From Bacillota bacterium (GTDB lineage: Bacteria > Bacillota > Desulfitobacteriia > Desulfitobacteriales > Desulfitobacteriaceae), in NCBI GenBank assembly GCA_023390635.1, contig JAEWCM010000204.1:1-14246 (forward strand): a stretch of DNA of 14,246 nucleotides, given 5' to 3'. Within the stretch, counting starts at the first letter, position 1; every line of letters starts with the position of its first letter. Of the stretch, positions 7,303-14,246 are shown one piece after another. The position numbers and the translations under genes are program-made. The notes beneath the pieces were generated by a model. It searched no databases. It was not told the origin of the DNA and was given only the letters and a program-made list of their open reading frames with translations.

Positions 7303-8199
7303 CTATATAAACATCGTGCCTATTCCGCCATCCGTAAACAGCTCTAATAAGATGGCATGTGGCAGCCGTCCGTCTAAAATATGCACTGTCCCTACTCCAC
7401 CTGTCAAAGCTGACACAGCGCATTCCGCCTTGGGAACCATTCCTTTGGTGAGCACCTTATCTTTAATCAGTTGACTTACTTCTTCTTTCTTGACCACTGA
7501 AATAAGGGATTCAGGCTGGTTCACATCCTGTAAAACACCCGGCACATCAGTAAGAAGCAGAAATTTGTCTGCCTTAAGAGCCTCTGCAACCTTACCTGCT
7601 GCTGTATCGGCGTTTATGTTATACGTTTCTCCCTCTTCTCCTCCTGCCACAGGAGAAATCACCGGGACATAGCCTTCATCAAGAAGCGTATTCAAAATCT
7701 CCGGATTAACCTTTGTAATCTCTCCCACATAGCCAAGATCAATCTGATCGATTCCCCCATGTCCGTCAGGCAGCTGCATGGGTTTTTTTACAGCCTGCAG
7801 AAGCTGCCCATCCTTGCCGGACAGCCCCACTGCCTTACCACCAAACTTATTAAGGAGGGAAACAATCTCTGTACTCAGTTTTCCCACCAGTACCATCGCT
7901 GCAATATCCATCGTTTCCTCATCGGTTACTCTCAACCCACGCACAAAGTGGCATTCCTTCCCCACTTTTTCCATCATGATATTAATTTCCGGTCCTCCGC
8001 CGTGTACCACCACCGGCCGTATGCCTACTGATTGCAGGAGGAGAATATCAAGCATCACCGACTCTTTTAAAGTACCATCGACCATGGCATGCCCTCCGTA
8101 TTTAATTACGATAGTCTTGCCGGCAAATTTTTGAATATATGGTAAAGCCTCAACCAATACTCTGGCCTTATCCATTCCTTGGCTAAAATCTGTCATCAT
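7303..8199 (-). CDS. argB: Acetylglutamate kinase
   Basis: Phosphorylates N-acetylglutamate with ATP, the second step of arginine synthesis and the usual feedback-control point when ornithine acetyltransferase recycles the acetyl group. The 298 residues begin with an N-terminal helix (about 7-25). The glycine-rich IKYGGHAM follows at 32-39, VVVHGGGPEIN at 63-73, and the amino acid kinase C-terminus HILDGRLPHAILLELF lies near the end. In characterised enzymes the N-terminal helix marks arginine-sensitive hexamers, so I infer inhibition by arginine. A strong AGGAGGTG precedes the ATG ATG start; either ATG could be used. It lies 47 bases after argJ and 22 before argD in the same operon. Confidence 0.97.
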   Translation of the reverse strand: MMTDFSQGMDKARVLVEALPYIQKFAGKTIVIKYGGHAMVDGTLKESVMLDILLLQSVGIRPVVVHGGGPEINIMMEKVGKECHFVRGLRVTDEETMDIAAMVLVGKLSTEIVSLLNKFGGKAVGLSGKDGQLLQAVKKPMQLPDGHGGIDQIDLGYVGEITKVNPEILNTLLDEGYVPVISPVAGGEEGETYNINADTAAGKVAEALKADKFLLLTDVPGVLQDVNQPESLISVVKKEEVSQLIKDKVLTKGMVPKAECAVSALTGGVGTVHILDGRLPHAILLELFTDGGIGTMFI

Positions 8200-8246
8200 T
8201 TTTCTCCCACCTCCTTCTCATTACATATTCCATGTGCTCATATCTA

Positions 8247-9503
8247 TCAGGTCCGATAGCTGCCGTTGATCTCCACATAGCCGTGAGACAAGTCACAACC
8301 CCAGGCTACAGCCCTTTCCCGGCCTTCATTTAAGTTGACCCGTACTTGGATTTCCCGGTGTTGCAGTACCTGTTTGGCCTCCTCCTCAGAAAAGTCCAGG
8401 CCTTGGCCATGCTCAGCCATCAACAAATGTCCCAAATATACATCCGTCTTATCCGGATCGAACTCTGCCCCCGAATAGCCTGCGGCTGCTAAGATTCTTC
8501 CCCAGTTGGCATCTTCTCCGAACATCGCCGTTTTTACCAAACTGGAACCGCAAATGCTCTTTGCAATTTTACGTGCCTGCATCAAATCTGTGGCTCCTTC
8601 CACCACTACCTCCAGAAACTTAGTGGCTCCCTCTCCATCCCGGGCAATCGCTTTGGCCAGATCAATACAGACCTGATGGATTAATTGGGAGAATGAAGCC
8701 CAGTCCTCTCCCTCAGGCGCCACGCCTGAAGCACCATTTGCTAAAATGACCACCATATCATTGGTGGAAGTATCTCCATCCACCGTTACCATATTAAAGC
8801 TCTCATCTACAGCCTGAGTCAACAAAGTCTGCAATCGATCGGCTGGGACCTGGGCATCCGTGGTAATAAAACCAAGCATGGTCCCCATATTCGGGTGAAT
8901 CATTCCTGATCCTTTAGCAATCGCCCCTATCCTGACCGTACCTTGGGAGAGTTTCAACTCATAGGCCAGCTCTTTCTCCACCGTATCAGTTGTCATAATA
9001 GCTAAAGCCGCCTGATGAGCCTGTTCAATTCTCCAATCCTTTTCCCTTTGGTTTTCCTTTTCTTTCAGGTGGGAGTTCAATCGATCACTTGCCTCTTTAA
9101 TTCCTGCTCTCACCGGATTAACAGGCAACTCCACTCCGATCACTCCTGTGGATGCAACGATTACATCTTCCTGACTAATTCCCAGCTCCTGTGCCGTGCT
9201 CTCTGCCATAATCACAGCTGCCTGATCTCCCTTTTCCCCGACACAGGCATTGGCATTGCCGCTATTTACAACGATAGCCTGAGCCTTTCCGTTTTTCAGG
9301 TGAGCCTGGGTCAAAAGCAACGGATGGGCCTTTACCCGATTGCGAGTGTAAACACCTGCACTATCAGCCAAATGTTCCGAAAGGATCACTGCCAAATCAT
9401 ATTTATCTTTTTGCTTAATTCCAGCCTGCACACCTACTGCCCAAAATCCCAGCGGTGCAGCAACACCTCCAGAGATAGCTATCGCTTTGTTCCCCAAAAT
9501 CAA
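8247..9503 (-). CDS. argJ: Bifunctional ornithine acetyltransferase / N-acetylglutamate synthase
   Basis: Moves the acetyl group from N-acetylornithine to glutamate; bifunctional members also use acetyl-CoA to start the pathway. No separate argA-type synthase is in the window, so bifunctionality is plausible but not shown by sequence. The 418-residue precursor has KGSGMIHPNMGTML at 197-210; family members self-cleave just before the threonine (Thr208 here), which becomes the N-terminal nucleophile of the beta chain. The residue before it is Gly rather than the commoner Ala. Start choice is uncertain: the reading begins with TTG at 9503, with AGAGG about 8 bases upstream, but a second TTG two codons later also has AAGGG at suitable spacing. 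It is the second gene of argCJBD, 36 bases after argC. Confidence 0.96.
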   Translation of the reverse strand: MILGNKAIAISGGVAAPLGFWAVGVQAGIKQKDKYDLAVILSEHLADSAGVYTRNRVKAHPLLLTQAHLKNGKAQAIVVNSGNANACVGEKGDQAAVIMAESTAQELGISQEDVIVASTGVIGVELPVNPVRAGIKEASDRLNSHLKEKENQREKDWRIEQAHQAALAIMTTDTVEKELAYELKLSQGTVRIGAIAKGSGMIHPNMGTMLGFITTDAQVPADRLQTLLTQAVDESFNMVTVDGDTSTNDMVVILANGASGVAPEGEDWASFSQLIHQVCIDLAKAIARDGEGATKFLEVVVEGATDLMQARKIAKSICGSSLVKTAMFGEDANWGRILAAAGYSGAEFDPDKTDVYLGHLLMAEHGQGLDFSEEEAKQVLQHREIQVRVNLNEGRERAVAWGCDLSHGYVEINGSYRT

Positions 9504-9539
9504 CCCTTCTTTCCTCTTGTTCTTATATGAATATTTCCA

Positions 9540-10568
9540 TCAAGGCCATAGGGCAGTTCCCTGTAGTCCCATACCTTCCGGCAATCCCATAATCAGATTC
9601 ATATTCTGAATAGCCTGACCTGCCGCTCCTTTCAGCAAATTATCGATTGCTGAAACGATAATAACTCTTCCTGTATGCTCGTCAACCGTAAATTGCAAAA
9701 AAGCCAAATTGCTCCCGGAAGCAAATTTAGTCTGCGGCCATACTCCTGCCGGCAAAAGCTGAACGAACTCCTCTCCAGCATAATAATCCTCCCAGCATTG
9801 TCTTAGCTTTTCCTGGTCTGATCCTGGCAACAAGTCGGCGTAAATCGTTGCCAGCATCCCCCTGTTCATGGGCACCAAATGAGGGGTAAAGTTTATATTC
9901 ACAGGACAAGCAGCCGCTTTAGCCAGTTGTTGTTCAATTTCCGGCAAATGACGATGGGCCGCCACTCCATACGGCTTAAAATTCTCATTAATCTCAGCGA
10001 AATTGTTAGCCAAAGTAGCCCCTCTCCCTGCACCGGAGACCCCTGATTTGGCATCAATAATCAAGTGGGTCGATGCTATCAAATGCTCATTCAGCAAAGG
10101 AACCAAAGGTAAGAGGGTAGCCGTAGGATAACAGCCGGGATTAGCCACCAGCAACTTGTCTTTAATTTCTTCCCGATAAAGTTCAGGCAGCCCGTAAACC
10201 GCTTCTCTAATCAACTGAGGAGCATGATGCTTTACCTTATACCAATGTTCATATTCTTCAATTGACTGGAGGCGGAAATCCGCTCCCAGATCAATGATCC
10301 TTACACCCCGCTCCAGCAGCTGAGCACATAAACCGGAAGTGATCCCATGAGGCAAGGCACAAAACAGCACATCCAAGTCAGGAATATTTTCTTGATCCTT
10401 AAGGGTTCCCATATTTAACGAGGCCGTATGAGGATAAATTTTCTCATACTCCTGTCCTACAGTACTACCGGCAGAAATAAACAAAACTTCTGCCTCCTGA
10501 TGATTAGCCAGTATTCGCACCAACTCATGGCCTGTATAACCTGTTGCCCCTAATATTCCGACTCTCAC
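9540..10568 (-). CDS. argC: N-acetyl-gamma-glutamyl-phosphate reductase
   Basis: NADPH-dependent reduction of N-acetylglutamyl phosphate to its semialdehyde, the third step of arginine synthesis. The 342-residue protein shows the Rossmann motif GILGATGYTGHELVRIL at 4-20, the catalytic cysteine Cys146 in NPGCYPTA, SGVSGAGRG at 175-183, and HRHLPEI at 205-211. All are standard for the type 1 family. The start is GTG at 10568 with AGGGGG 8 bases upstream, and only about 20 bases from the predicted transcription start. It leads argCJBD and is directly controlled by the promoter and ARG boxes at 10590-10627. Confidence 0.97.
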   Translation of the reverse strand: MRVGILGATGYTGHELVRILANHQEAEVLFISAGSTVGQEYEKIYPHTASLNMGTLKDQENIPDLDVLFCALPHGITSGLCAQLLERGVRIIDLGADFRLQSIEEYEHWYKVKHHAPQLIREAVYGLPELYREEIKDKLLVANPGCYPTATLLPLVPLLNEHLIASTHLIIDAKSGVSGAGRGATLANNFAEINENFKPYGVAAHRHLPEIEQQLAKAAACPVNINFTPHLVPMNRGMLATIYADLLPGSDQEKLRQCWEDYYAGEEFVQLLPAGVWPQTKFASGSNLAFLQFTVDEHTGRVIIVSAIDNLLKGAAGQAIQNMNLIMGLPEGMGLQGTALWP

Positions 10569-10589
10569 TTCAGGTACCCCCTAAAAATC

Positions 10590-10627
10590 TTTCAATAATT
10601 ATACATCTCATCGTATTAATATGCAAT
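10590..10627. promoter_or_regulatory. Tandem ARG boxes (ArgR/AhrC operator) at argC
   Basis: Box 1 (10590-10607) has core TCAATAATTATACA, matching 4 of 5 in each half of TGAAT-WWWW-ATTCA. Box 2 (10610-10627) has core CGTATTAATATGCA, matching 3 of 5 and 4 of 5. The boxes are 2 bases apart, a 20-bp repeat, and cover the -10 and -35, as at argF. Repression by arginine-bound ArgR is the expected role. Confidence 0.7.
10598..10626 (-). promoter_or_regulatory. Sigma-A promoter of argCJBD
   Basis: TTGCAT (10626-10621) and a perfect TATAAT (10603-10598) stand 17 bases apart on the minus strand. The expected start near 10591 leaves a leader of about 22 bases with the argC ribosome binding site. Its geometry matches the argF promoter exactly. 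Confidence 0.88.
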
Positions 10628-10675
10628 AATTTATAGTTTTTTACTTTACATTATCTAATTGACCGTTCACTCCCC

Positions 10676-10718
10676 TAAAACGATATCCCCTCACAGCGCT
10701 CAGGCAATGAAGGGATAT
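10676..10718 (-). terminator. Terminator after the carbonic anhydrase gene
   Basis: On the minus strand ATATCCCTTCA (10718-10708) pairs with TGAGGGGATAT (10693-10683) in an 11-bp stem with one G-T wobble and a 14-base loop. CG and TTTT (10680-10677) follow. It ends the gene 10 bases past its stop codon, before the arg operon promoter. Confidence 0.8.
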
Positions 10719-10727
10719 TCTGTCATA

Positions 10728-11294
10728 CTATATAAAATTATAACCATCCACCACTAAGTCTAATCTCCCTGTTTTAGGATCAATCACCAGTCCGTGTACC
10801 GGGATTCGCTTTGGAAGCAGGGGATGATTTCTGATCACAGTAACACTGTTAGTCACGCTTTCTTCTACACTATCAAAACCTTGGAGCCACTTATTAATTT
10901 TAATTCCTGAATGCATTAGGGTATCAATGACTTCCTGAGAAATTTCTTCTCCTCTCATCTTTTCCATCACCTTATCCGTATCCATATGGAGCATACCGCA
11001 ATCATGGTGAGCGATGACCCACACTTCCTCAGAGTTCATCCCATAAATAGAGACCAGAATACTGCGCATAATTCCGCCAAAAGGCTGAGAGATAATAGCT
11101 CCTGCATTTTTAATAATATTAACATCCCCGTTTTTTAAGTTCATGGCTTGAGGCAAAAGCTCCAAAAGCCGTGTATCCATACATGTAAGAACCGTCATCT
11201 TCTTCTCCGGATATTTGACGTTTTTCAGTTCTTCATAACGTCCTTCAGCCACATAGGCCTGATTATATTCTAAAATCTGCGACAAATTTGACAT
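10728..11294 (-). CDS. Beta-class carbonic anhydrase
   Basis: Interconverts carbon dioxide and bicarbonate with a zinc cofactor. From the chosen ATG the protein is 188 residues. It has CMDTR (Cys38, Asp40, Arg42) and AHHDCG (His96, Cys99), giving the C-x-D-x-R and H-x-x-C zinc sites of the beta class. The small size resembles the short clade that includes Bacillus YtiB. An open frame extends to a TTG at 11351, but GGAG 8 bases before the ATG at 11294 decides the start. The gene has its own promoter and terminator, so it is not part of argCJBD. Bicarbonate is a substrate of carbamoyl phosphate synthase, so a metabolic link with arginine synthesis is possible but inferred only from position. 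Activity is likely given intact ligands. Confidence 0.92.
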   Translation of the reverse strand: MSNLSQILEYNQAYVAEGRYEELKNVKYPEKKMTVLTCMDTRLLELLPQAMNLKNGDVNIIKNAGAIISQPFGGIMRSILVSIYGMNSEEVWVIAHHDCGMLHMDTDKVMEKMRGEEISQEVIDTLMHSGIKINKWLQGFDSVEESVTNSVTVIRNHPLLPKRIPVHGLVIDPKTGRLDLVVDGYNFI

Positions 11295-11400
11295 ATACCA
11301 ATCTCCTTCACTTTTTAAATCTATATCCCTTGTTAATATTTCACTATCCAATCCTATACAGCCAACCTATTTCTCACCGGTCGGAGAATACCAATATTAA

Positions 11401-11429
11401 ATTATAAAATCTTTTTACCACTTTATCAT
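11401..11429 (-). promoter_or_regulatory. Candidate promoter of the carbonic anhydrase gene
   Basis: ATGATA (11429-11424; 4 of 6 to TTGACA) is followed after 17 bases by a perfect TATAAT (11406-11401) on the minus strand. Initiation near 11394 would give a leader of about 100 bases. It lies just downstream of the terminator of the preceding gene, which fits an independent unit. Confidence 0.6.
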
Positions 11430-11470
11430 ACTCGGACCTGGGATAAAAGCTATTTGGCAGCTCCAAACAA

Positions 11471-11497
11471 TAAAATAGTGGCTGTATTTCCAGCCAC
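11471..11497 (-). terminator. Terminator after the M20 amidohydrolase gene
   Basis: GTGGCTG (minus strand 11497-11491) pairs perfectly with CAGCCAC (11484-11478) around a 6-base loop, followed by TATTTTATTG. The U-rich tract is broken by A residues but the position, 23 bases after the stop codon, is right. Confidence 0.7.
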
Positions 11498-11519
11498 CTT
11501 CTTCTCTGCCCCTGTTCTA

Positions 11520-12710
11520 TCATCTTTGCTCCGACCTAAACTCTTCCTTTATCTTTTCCAACAGTTTACTGTCACTGAGCACATCCCATCCAGTCAAGGC
11601 CAAGGCCTCTATTGCCAGCAAAAGCAGCCGTTTCCCTTCTGCACCAACAGCAGCTTGAGCAAATTCTTTAGTATGAGGAATATCCATGCCTCGCCCCAGA
11701 ATCAGATAAGGGTGAATGGAAGGTACTACATGACTCGCATTACCCATGTCCACTGAACCTAAAGCACTTTGCTGCGGACAAATATTCCTGATCCCCAGCT
11801 CAAAGAGATTTTTAGCAAAAGCACTGGCTAAAGTCTGGTTGGATCGCATTTCATCATAGGAAAACTCAAATTTGTTCCACTCCACTTTGGCTCCATAGTC
11901 TTGAGCTACCTGCCAGGCACACCCGATCACTTGCTCACTTAATCGATTCAATTTGTCCCGCCGATCAGCCCGTATGTAAAAATGAGCCACTGCCCTATCA
12001 GGAATCACATTGGGAGTTGTACCGCCTTCAACAATAATTCCATTGATTTTACAATCTTCATTAAGTTTACTTTTGATCTCATTCACTCTAGAGAAGAAAT
12101 CAATCAGCGCATCCAAAGCATTTATTCCATAGCGGGCAGCTGCTACCGCATGGGCCGATCTGCCCCAAAATACAAATTCCCATGCATCCAGCGCCAATGT
12201 AGAAATTTGAGGCACATTCTGACTGCCGGGATGAAACATTAACGCCGCATCCATATGATCAAAATACCCTTGCTCTACTAAGGTTACTTTAGCCCCGCTC
12301 GTCTCCTCAGCGGGGGTACCCATCACCCAAACCTCTCCAGGCAAATCCCGATATCTGCTTAAAACTACGGCAGCTCCTGTGCTGGCTGCTCCAATCAAAT
12401 TATGCCCGCAACCGTGGCCAATCCCTGGCAGAGCATCATATTCCGCCAGAAAGACAATTCTCGGTCCAGGCAAGCTTCCTTTAAAATAAGCAGAAAAGGC
12501 CGTTTTCAATCCACCAATGCCCTTTTCTATATGAAATCCCTGATCTCCCAGATAATTGGTTAATTGCTCAGAGGCATAGTATTCTTCATACCCCAGTTCA
12601 GGATTTAAACCGATACGGCGGGCTATCTCCCAGACTTCTTCATGGATCTGGTCAGCCTGAGCCCGAAAATAACGCTTAACTCCATCTACCATCAGCCTCA
12701 CTCTTTTCAC
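11520..12710 (-). CDS. M20-family metallo-amidohydrolase (AbgB/ACY1L2-like)
   Basis: Predicted cytoplasmic di-zinc or di-manganese hydrolase that splits an amide bond of an acylated or aryl-linked amino acid or dipeptide; the substrate is not determined. The 396 residues show GHGCGHNLIGAAS at 98-110 (ligands Cys101, His103), AEETSGAK at 134-141 (catalytic and ligand Glu pair), FHPG with His160, GRSAHA with His187 at the start of the dimerisation domain, and the C-terminal ligand His346 in IPHTKEF. This set fits the p-aminobenzoyl-glutamate hydrolase/ACY1L2 branch of M20. The start is unclear: GTG at 12710 lacks a good ribosome binding site, and the ATG at codon 7 (12692) is an alternative. 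It lies 32 bases after the membrane-protein gene and may share its operon. Confidence 0.85.
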   Translation of the reverse strand: MKRVRLMVDGVKRYFRAQADQIHEEVWEIARRIGLNPELGYEEYYASEQLTNYLGDQGFHIEKGIGGLKTAFSAYFKGSLPGPRIVFLAEYDALPGIGHGCGHNLIGAASTGAAVVLSRYRDLPGEVWVMGTPAEETSGAKVTLVEQGYFDHMDAALMFHPGSQNVPQISTLALDAWEFVFWGRSAHAVAAARYGINALDALIDFFSRVNEIKSKLNEDCKINGIIVEGGTTPNVIPDRAVAHFYIRADRRDKLNRLSEQVIGCAWQVAQDYGAKVEWNKFEFSYDEMRSNQTLASAFAKNLFELGIRNICPQQSALGSVDMGNASHVVPSIHPYLILGRGMDIPHTKEFAQAAVGAEGKRLLLLAIEALALTGWDVLSDSKLLEKIKEEFRSEQR

Positions 12711-12742
12711 GCTTAGATTAATTTACTTTAAGGTCCTATGTC

Positions 12743-13195
12743 TTACAGTGATCCGTCCCTTTCTTCCCAGTTATAGCGATTGAAAATGAGCAGACATAAT
12801 CCACCTATGACTGGCAGGGACAACCTTTGCCAGAAAACTTGCATTCCCTCCAGAGTTAACATTAATTTATTCAAAGCTTCTCCCCATTGATTCAATTCTC
12901 TCTGCCATACATCAGGCAACAGGGCCCATATCCATTGCATCCCATCCATAAACAATCTTGCCAGTACGTCTCCTTGAAACCAAAAAAGGAGGCCCAGTGC
13001 CAAAGTAGATGAGAGCATACAAATTACCAATAATGCCCCCCAACGACGACGTTCTGCCATTCTCTTCTCCATTGCAAAATCGACAGGGCTGGCCAAAATT
13101 TGCGCCATAATATTATGCTGCATCTGGTCCAAGGCATAGGCAGGAATCGGTCTATCCTGGAATAATGGTGTCCAATAATTGTTTTGCCCCTTCAT
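12743..13195 (-). CDS. Two-helix membrane protein, possible anti-sigma factor
   Basis: The 150-residue protein has a charged cytoplasmic-looking N-terminus (1-52), one clear membrane helix at about 53-73, an intervening tryptophan-rich segment (about 74-122), a shorter second hydrophobic stretch at about 126-138 and a short charged tail. The start ATG (13195) lies inside the sigma gene, 44 bases before that gene ends, and is preceded by AGGAGGGG at 5 bases, so translation is probably coupled. A small membrane protein encoded directly after an ECF sigma factor is the usual place for an anti-sigma factor. The zinc anti-sigma motif HxxxCxxC is absent and no known domain is recognised, so that role is inferred from position alone. 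Confidence 0.8.
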   Translation of the reverse strand: MKGQNNYWTPLFQDRPIPAYALDQMQHNIMAQILASPVDFAMEKRMAERRRWGALLVICMLSSTLALGLLFWFQGDVLARLFMDGMQWIWALLPDVWQRELNQWGEALNKLMLTLEGMQVFWQRLSLPVIGGLCLLIFNRYNWEERDGSL

Positions 13196-13742
13196 TCATA
13201 CCCCTCCTTATCATTTCCTGACGCAGTTTCATTTTACCCCGGTACAAATTTGTTTTTACCCTGCTTAAAGGTATATGCAATACCTGAGCTATTTCTTCAT
13301 AAGCCAGATCCTGCTGATATCTCAAGTATAAAACTTGACGGTATGACTCAGGCAGAGTATTCAAAACCTCATGAATTCCCAATGCTTCTTCTTTTTCCAA
13401 CCAACGTTCTTCCGGCCCTGGCCGATGATCGACTATTGTATCCTCGATCTGAGAAACAACCTCTCTCTTGCGCTTACGCTGTAAATCCATCGCTTTGTTA
13501 CGGGCAATGGCATATAACCAGGAACGAAAGGAATACTCCTCAGAATAGCGCCAAAGATTACGATAAGCGGCTAAAAAGGCTTCCTGCGCACAATCAAAAG
13601 CATCCTCGTCATTCAGCACCAACCTGCGCAAAAAATGGATCAGCGGCTCTTGATAACGTTGAACTAAATAAGAATATTGTTCATGTCGGCCAGACAGAAT
13701 TTGTCTGACTAGTTCTCTATCATCCACGCCCCACTGCTCCAT
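13152..13742 (-). CDS. ECF-family RNA polymerase sigma factor
   Basis: Directs RNA polymerase to promoters of a stress or envelope regulon not identified here. From the ATG at 13742 the protein is 196 residues. Sigma region 2 spans about 23-90 (DAFDCAQEAFLAAYRNLW and SFRSWLYAIARNKAMDLQRK), a linker follows, and region 4 spans about 124-177 with the helix-turn-helix around YEEIAQVLHIPLSRVKTNLYRGK. Regions 1.1 and 3 are missing, as expected for ECF factors. The frame stays open upstream to a TTG at 13799, but that codon lies in the candidate ECF promoter. The ATG at 13742 has only a distant GAGGAG (about 25 bases upstream), so the exact start is uncertain. The gene overlaps the following membrane-protein gene by 44 bases. 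Confidence 0.93.
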   Translation of the reverse strand: MEQWGVDDRELVRQILSGRHEQYSYLVQRYQEPLIHFLRRLVLNDEDAFDCAQEAFLAAYRNLWRYSEEYSFRSWLYAIARNKAMDLQRKRKREVVSQIEDTIVDHRPGPEERWLEKEEALGIHEVLNTLPESYRQVLYLRYQQDLAYEEIAQVLHIPLSRVKTNLYRGKMKLRQEMIRRGMNEGAKQLLDTIIPG

Positions 13743-13779
13743 TCCACAATAAGATTCTACAATTATTCTCCTCAATAGA

Positions 13780-13808
13780 AATACGGTGAAATGAATCAAA
13801 AAGTTTCA
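13780..13808 (-). promoter_or_regulatory. Candidate ECF-type autoregulatory promoter of the sigma gene
   Basis: TGAAAC (13808-13803) is followed after 17 bases by CGTATT (13785-13780) on the minus strand. AAC at -35 and CGTA at -10 are the typical ECF elements (Bacillus SigW sites are TGAAAC and CGTA at about 16 bases). The predicted start near 13773 excludes the TTG at 13799 as the initiation codon of this transcript. Confidence 0.5.
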
Positions 13809-13830
13809 GCAATCCTAAATTTGCAGATAA

Positions 13831-14246
13831 TCATTTTAGTTTAAGTCTCTCCACCATTTCCTCCATCGTCAATCCTTCCGGCCATACAAAATTTCCTCTT
13901 GCCAAATTTGAAGCGATGCCTTGGTCAATTAACATCTGACTAAAGACTACCTGATCCTTAATCAGCCCTTTCTCCTGAAGAATTCCAGCAATTTGAACTG
14001 CTGAAGCCCCTTCCGGGATAAAGAATTCAATTTGTTTAGGCTGAGTTGTCTCCTCCTGAGTTTTACTTTCATCGTTCTGTACAGTTGAGTTTGGCTGAGA
14101 CTGTGTAGATGGCTCCTTCACCTCTGTCCCTTTATCTCCTGCAGAGTTATTCTGGATTTCTCCTTTTTGAGTTGTTGTGTCCTGGTTAGATACCGTATTT
14201 TCTTTAGGGGCAGCTGCGGGACCCATCAGTAAACTGGCCGAGCCCA
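13831..14246 (-). CDS. Protein with C-terminal YceG/MltG-like module (N-terminus outside window)
   Basis: The frame is open to the right edge, so the true start is missing. Visible residues begin with a small hydrophobic end (GSASLLMGPAAAP), probably the end of a membrane anchor or signal segment. A long low-complexity linker rich in Thr, Gln, Asn, Ser and Glu follows (about residues 8-66 counted from the Met at 14226), typical of extracytoplasmic spacers. The last 65 residues resemble the LysM-like N-terminal module of endolytic transglycosylase MltG (FFIPEGASAVQIAGILQEKG, then a WPEGLTMEEMVERLK end). The protein stops there, so the MltG catalytic domain is absent. It may bind cell-wall material, but I infer this only from the module. 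It lies 88 bases upstream of the sigma gene start, on the same strand. Confidence 0.8.
   Translation of the reverse strand, partial: GSASLLMGPAAAPKENTVSNQDTTTQKGEIQNNSAGDKGTEVKEPSTQSQPNSTVQNDESKTQEETTQPKQIEFFIPEGASAVQIAGILQEKGLIKDQVVFSQMLIDQGIASNLARGNFVWPEGLTMEEMVERLKLK

Noticed and set aside
11295..11351. Longer carbonic anhydrase starting at TTG 11351
   Set aside because: The ATG at 11294 has a good GGAG at 8 bases and gives the normal short-clade length.
12743..13195. Zinc-binding (ZAS) anti-sigma factor
   Set aside because: No HxxxCxxC motif; only two scattered cysteines, both in or near membrane segments.

Overview
The window reads as chromosomal DNA of a low-to-mid GC Firmicute, most likely a Clostridia-class organism of the Peptococcaceae/Desulfitobacteriaceae type. 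The grounds are strong AGGAGG ribosome binding sites, TTGNNN-17-TATAAT promoters, a cyclic (ArgJ-type) arginine pathway and an ECF sigma factor gene. The taxon is inferred from general character, not from a match. Nearly every gene is on the minus strand, so transcription runs mostly from right to left. I see no tRNA, rRNA, insertion sequence, prophage or CRISPR array.

Layout from high to low coordinates. (1) 14246-11520: the C-terminal part of a secreted or anchored protein with a YceG/MltG-like module, then an ECF sigma factor, an overlapping two-helix membrane protein (possible anti-sigma) and an M20 amidohydrolase. (2) 11429-10676: a beta-class carbonic anhydrase with its own promoter and terminator. 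(3) 10627-6051: an argC-argJ-argB-argD operon. (4) 5053-5931: a lone plus-strand gene for a six-helix membrane protein of unknown function, separated from argD by a bidirectional terminator. (5) 4962-1136: an argF-argG-argH operon ending in a terminator. (6) 1002-1128: an unusual array of DnaA-box-like 9-mers. (7) 861-1: the N-terminal 287 codons of nicotinate phosphoribosyltransferase (pncB), running off the left edge.

Together the seven arg genes encode every enzyme from glutamate to arginine, assuming ArgJ is bifunctional; carbamoyl phosphate synthase and the ArgR/AhrC regulator are not in the window. Both arg operons start at near-consensus sigma-A promoters. Each is overlaid by two ARG-box-like palindromes set exactly 20 bp apart, covering the -10 and -35 in the same way, so ArgR probably switches the two operons together. 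The ArgB kinase keeps the N-terminal helix associated with arginine feedback inhibition, giving a second level of control.

The most unexpected element is the DnaA-box array between argH and pncB. It has three perfect TTATNCACA sites and several near matches on one strand, many with start-to-start steps of about 11 bp. It resembles the arrays of replication origins or DnaA-titrating clusters, but no dnaA or dnaN gene is in the window. A second candidate is an ECF-type promoter motif just upstream of the sigma gene, suggesting autoregulation.
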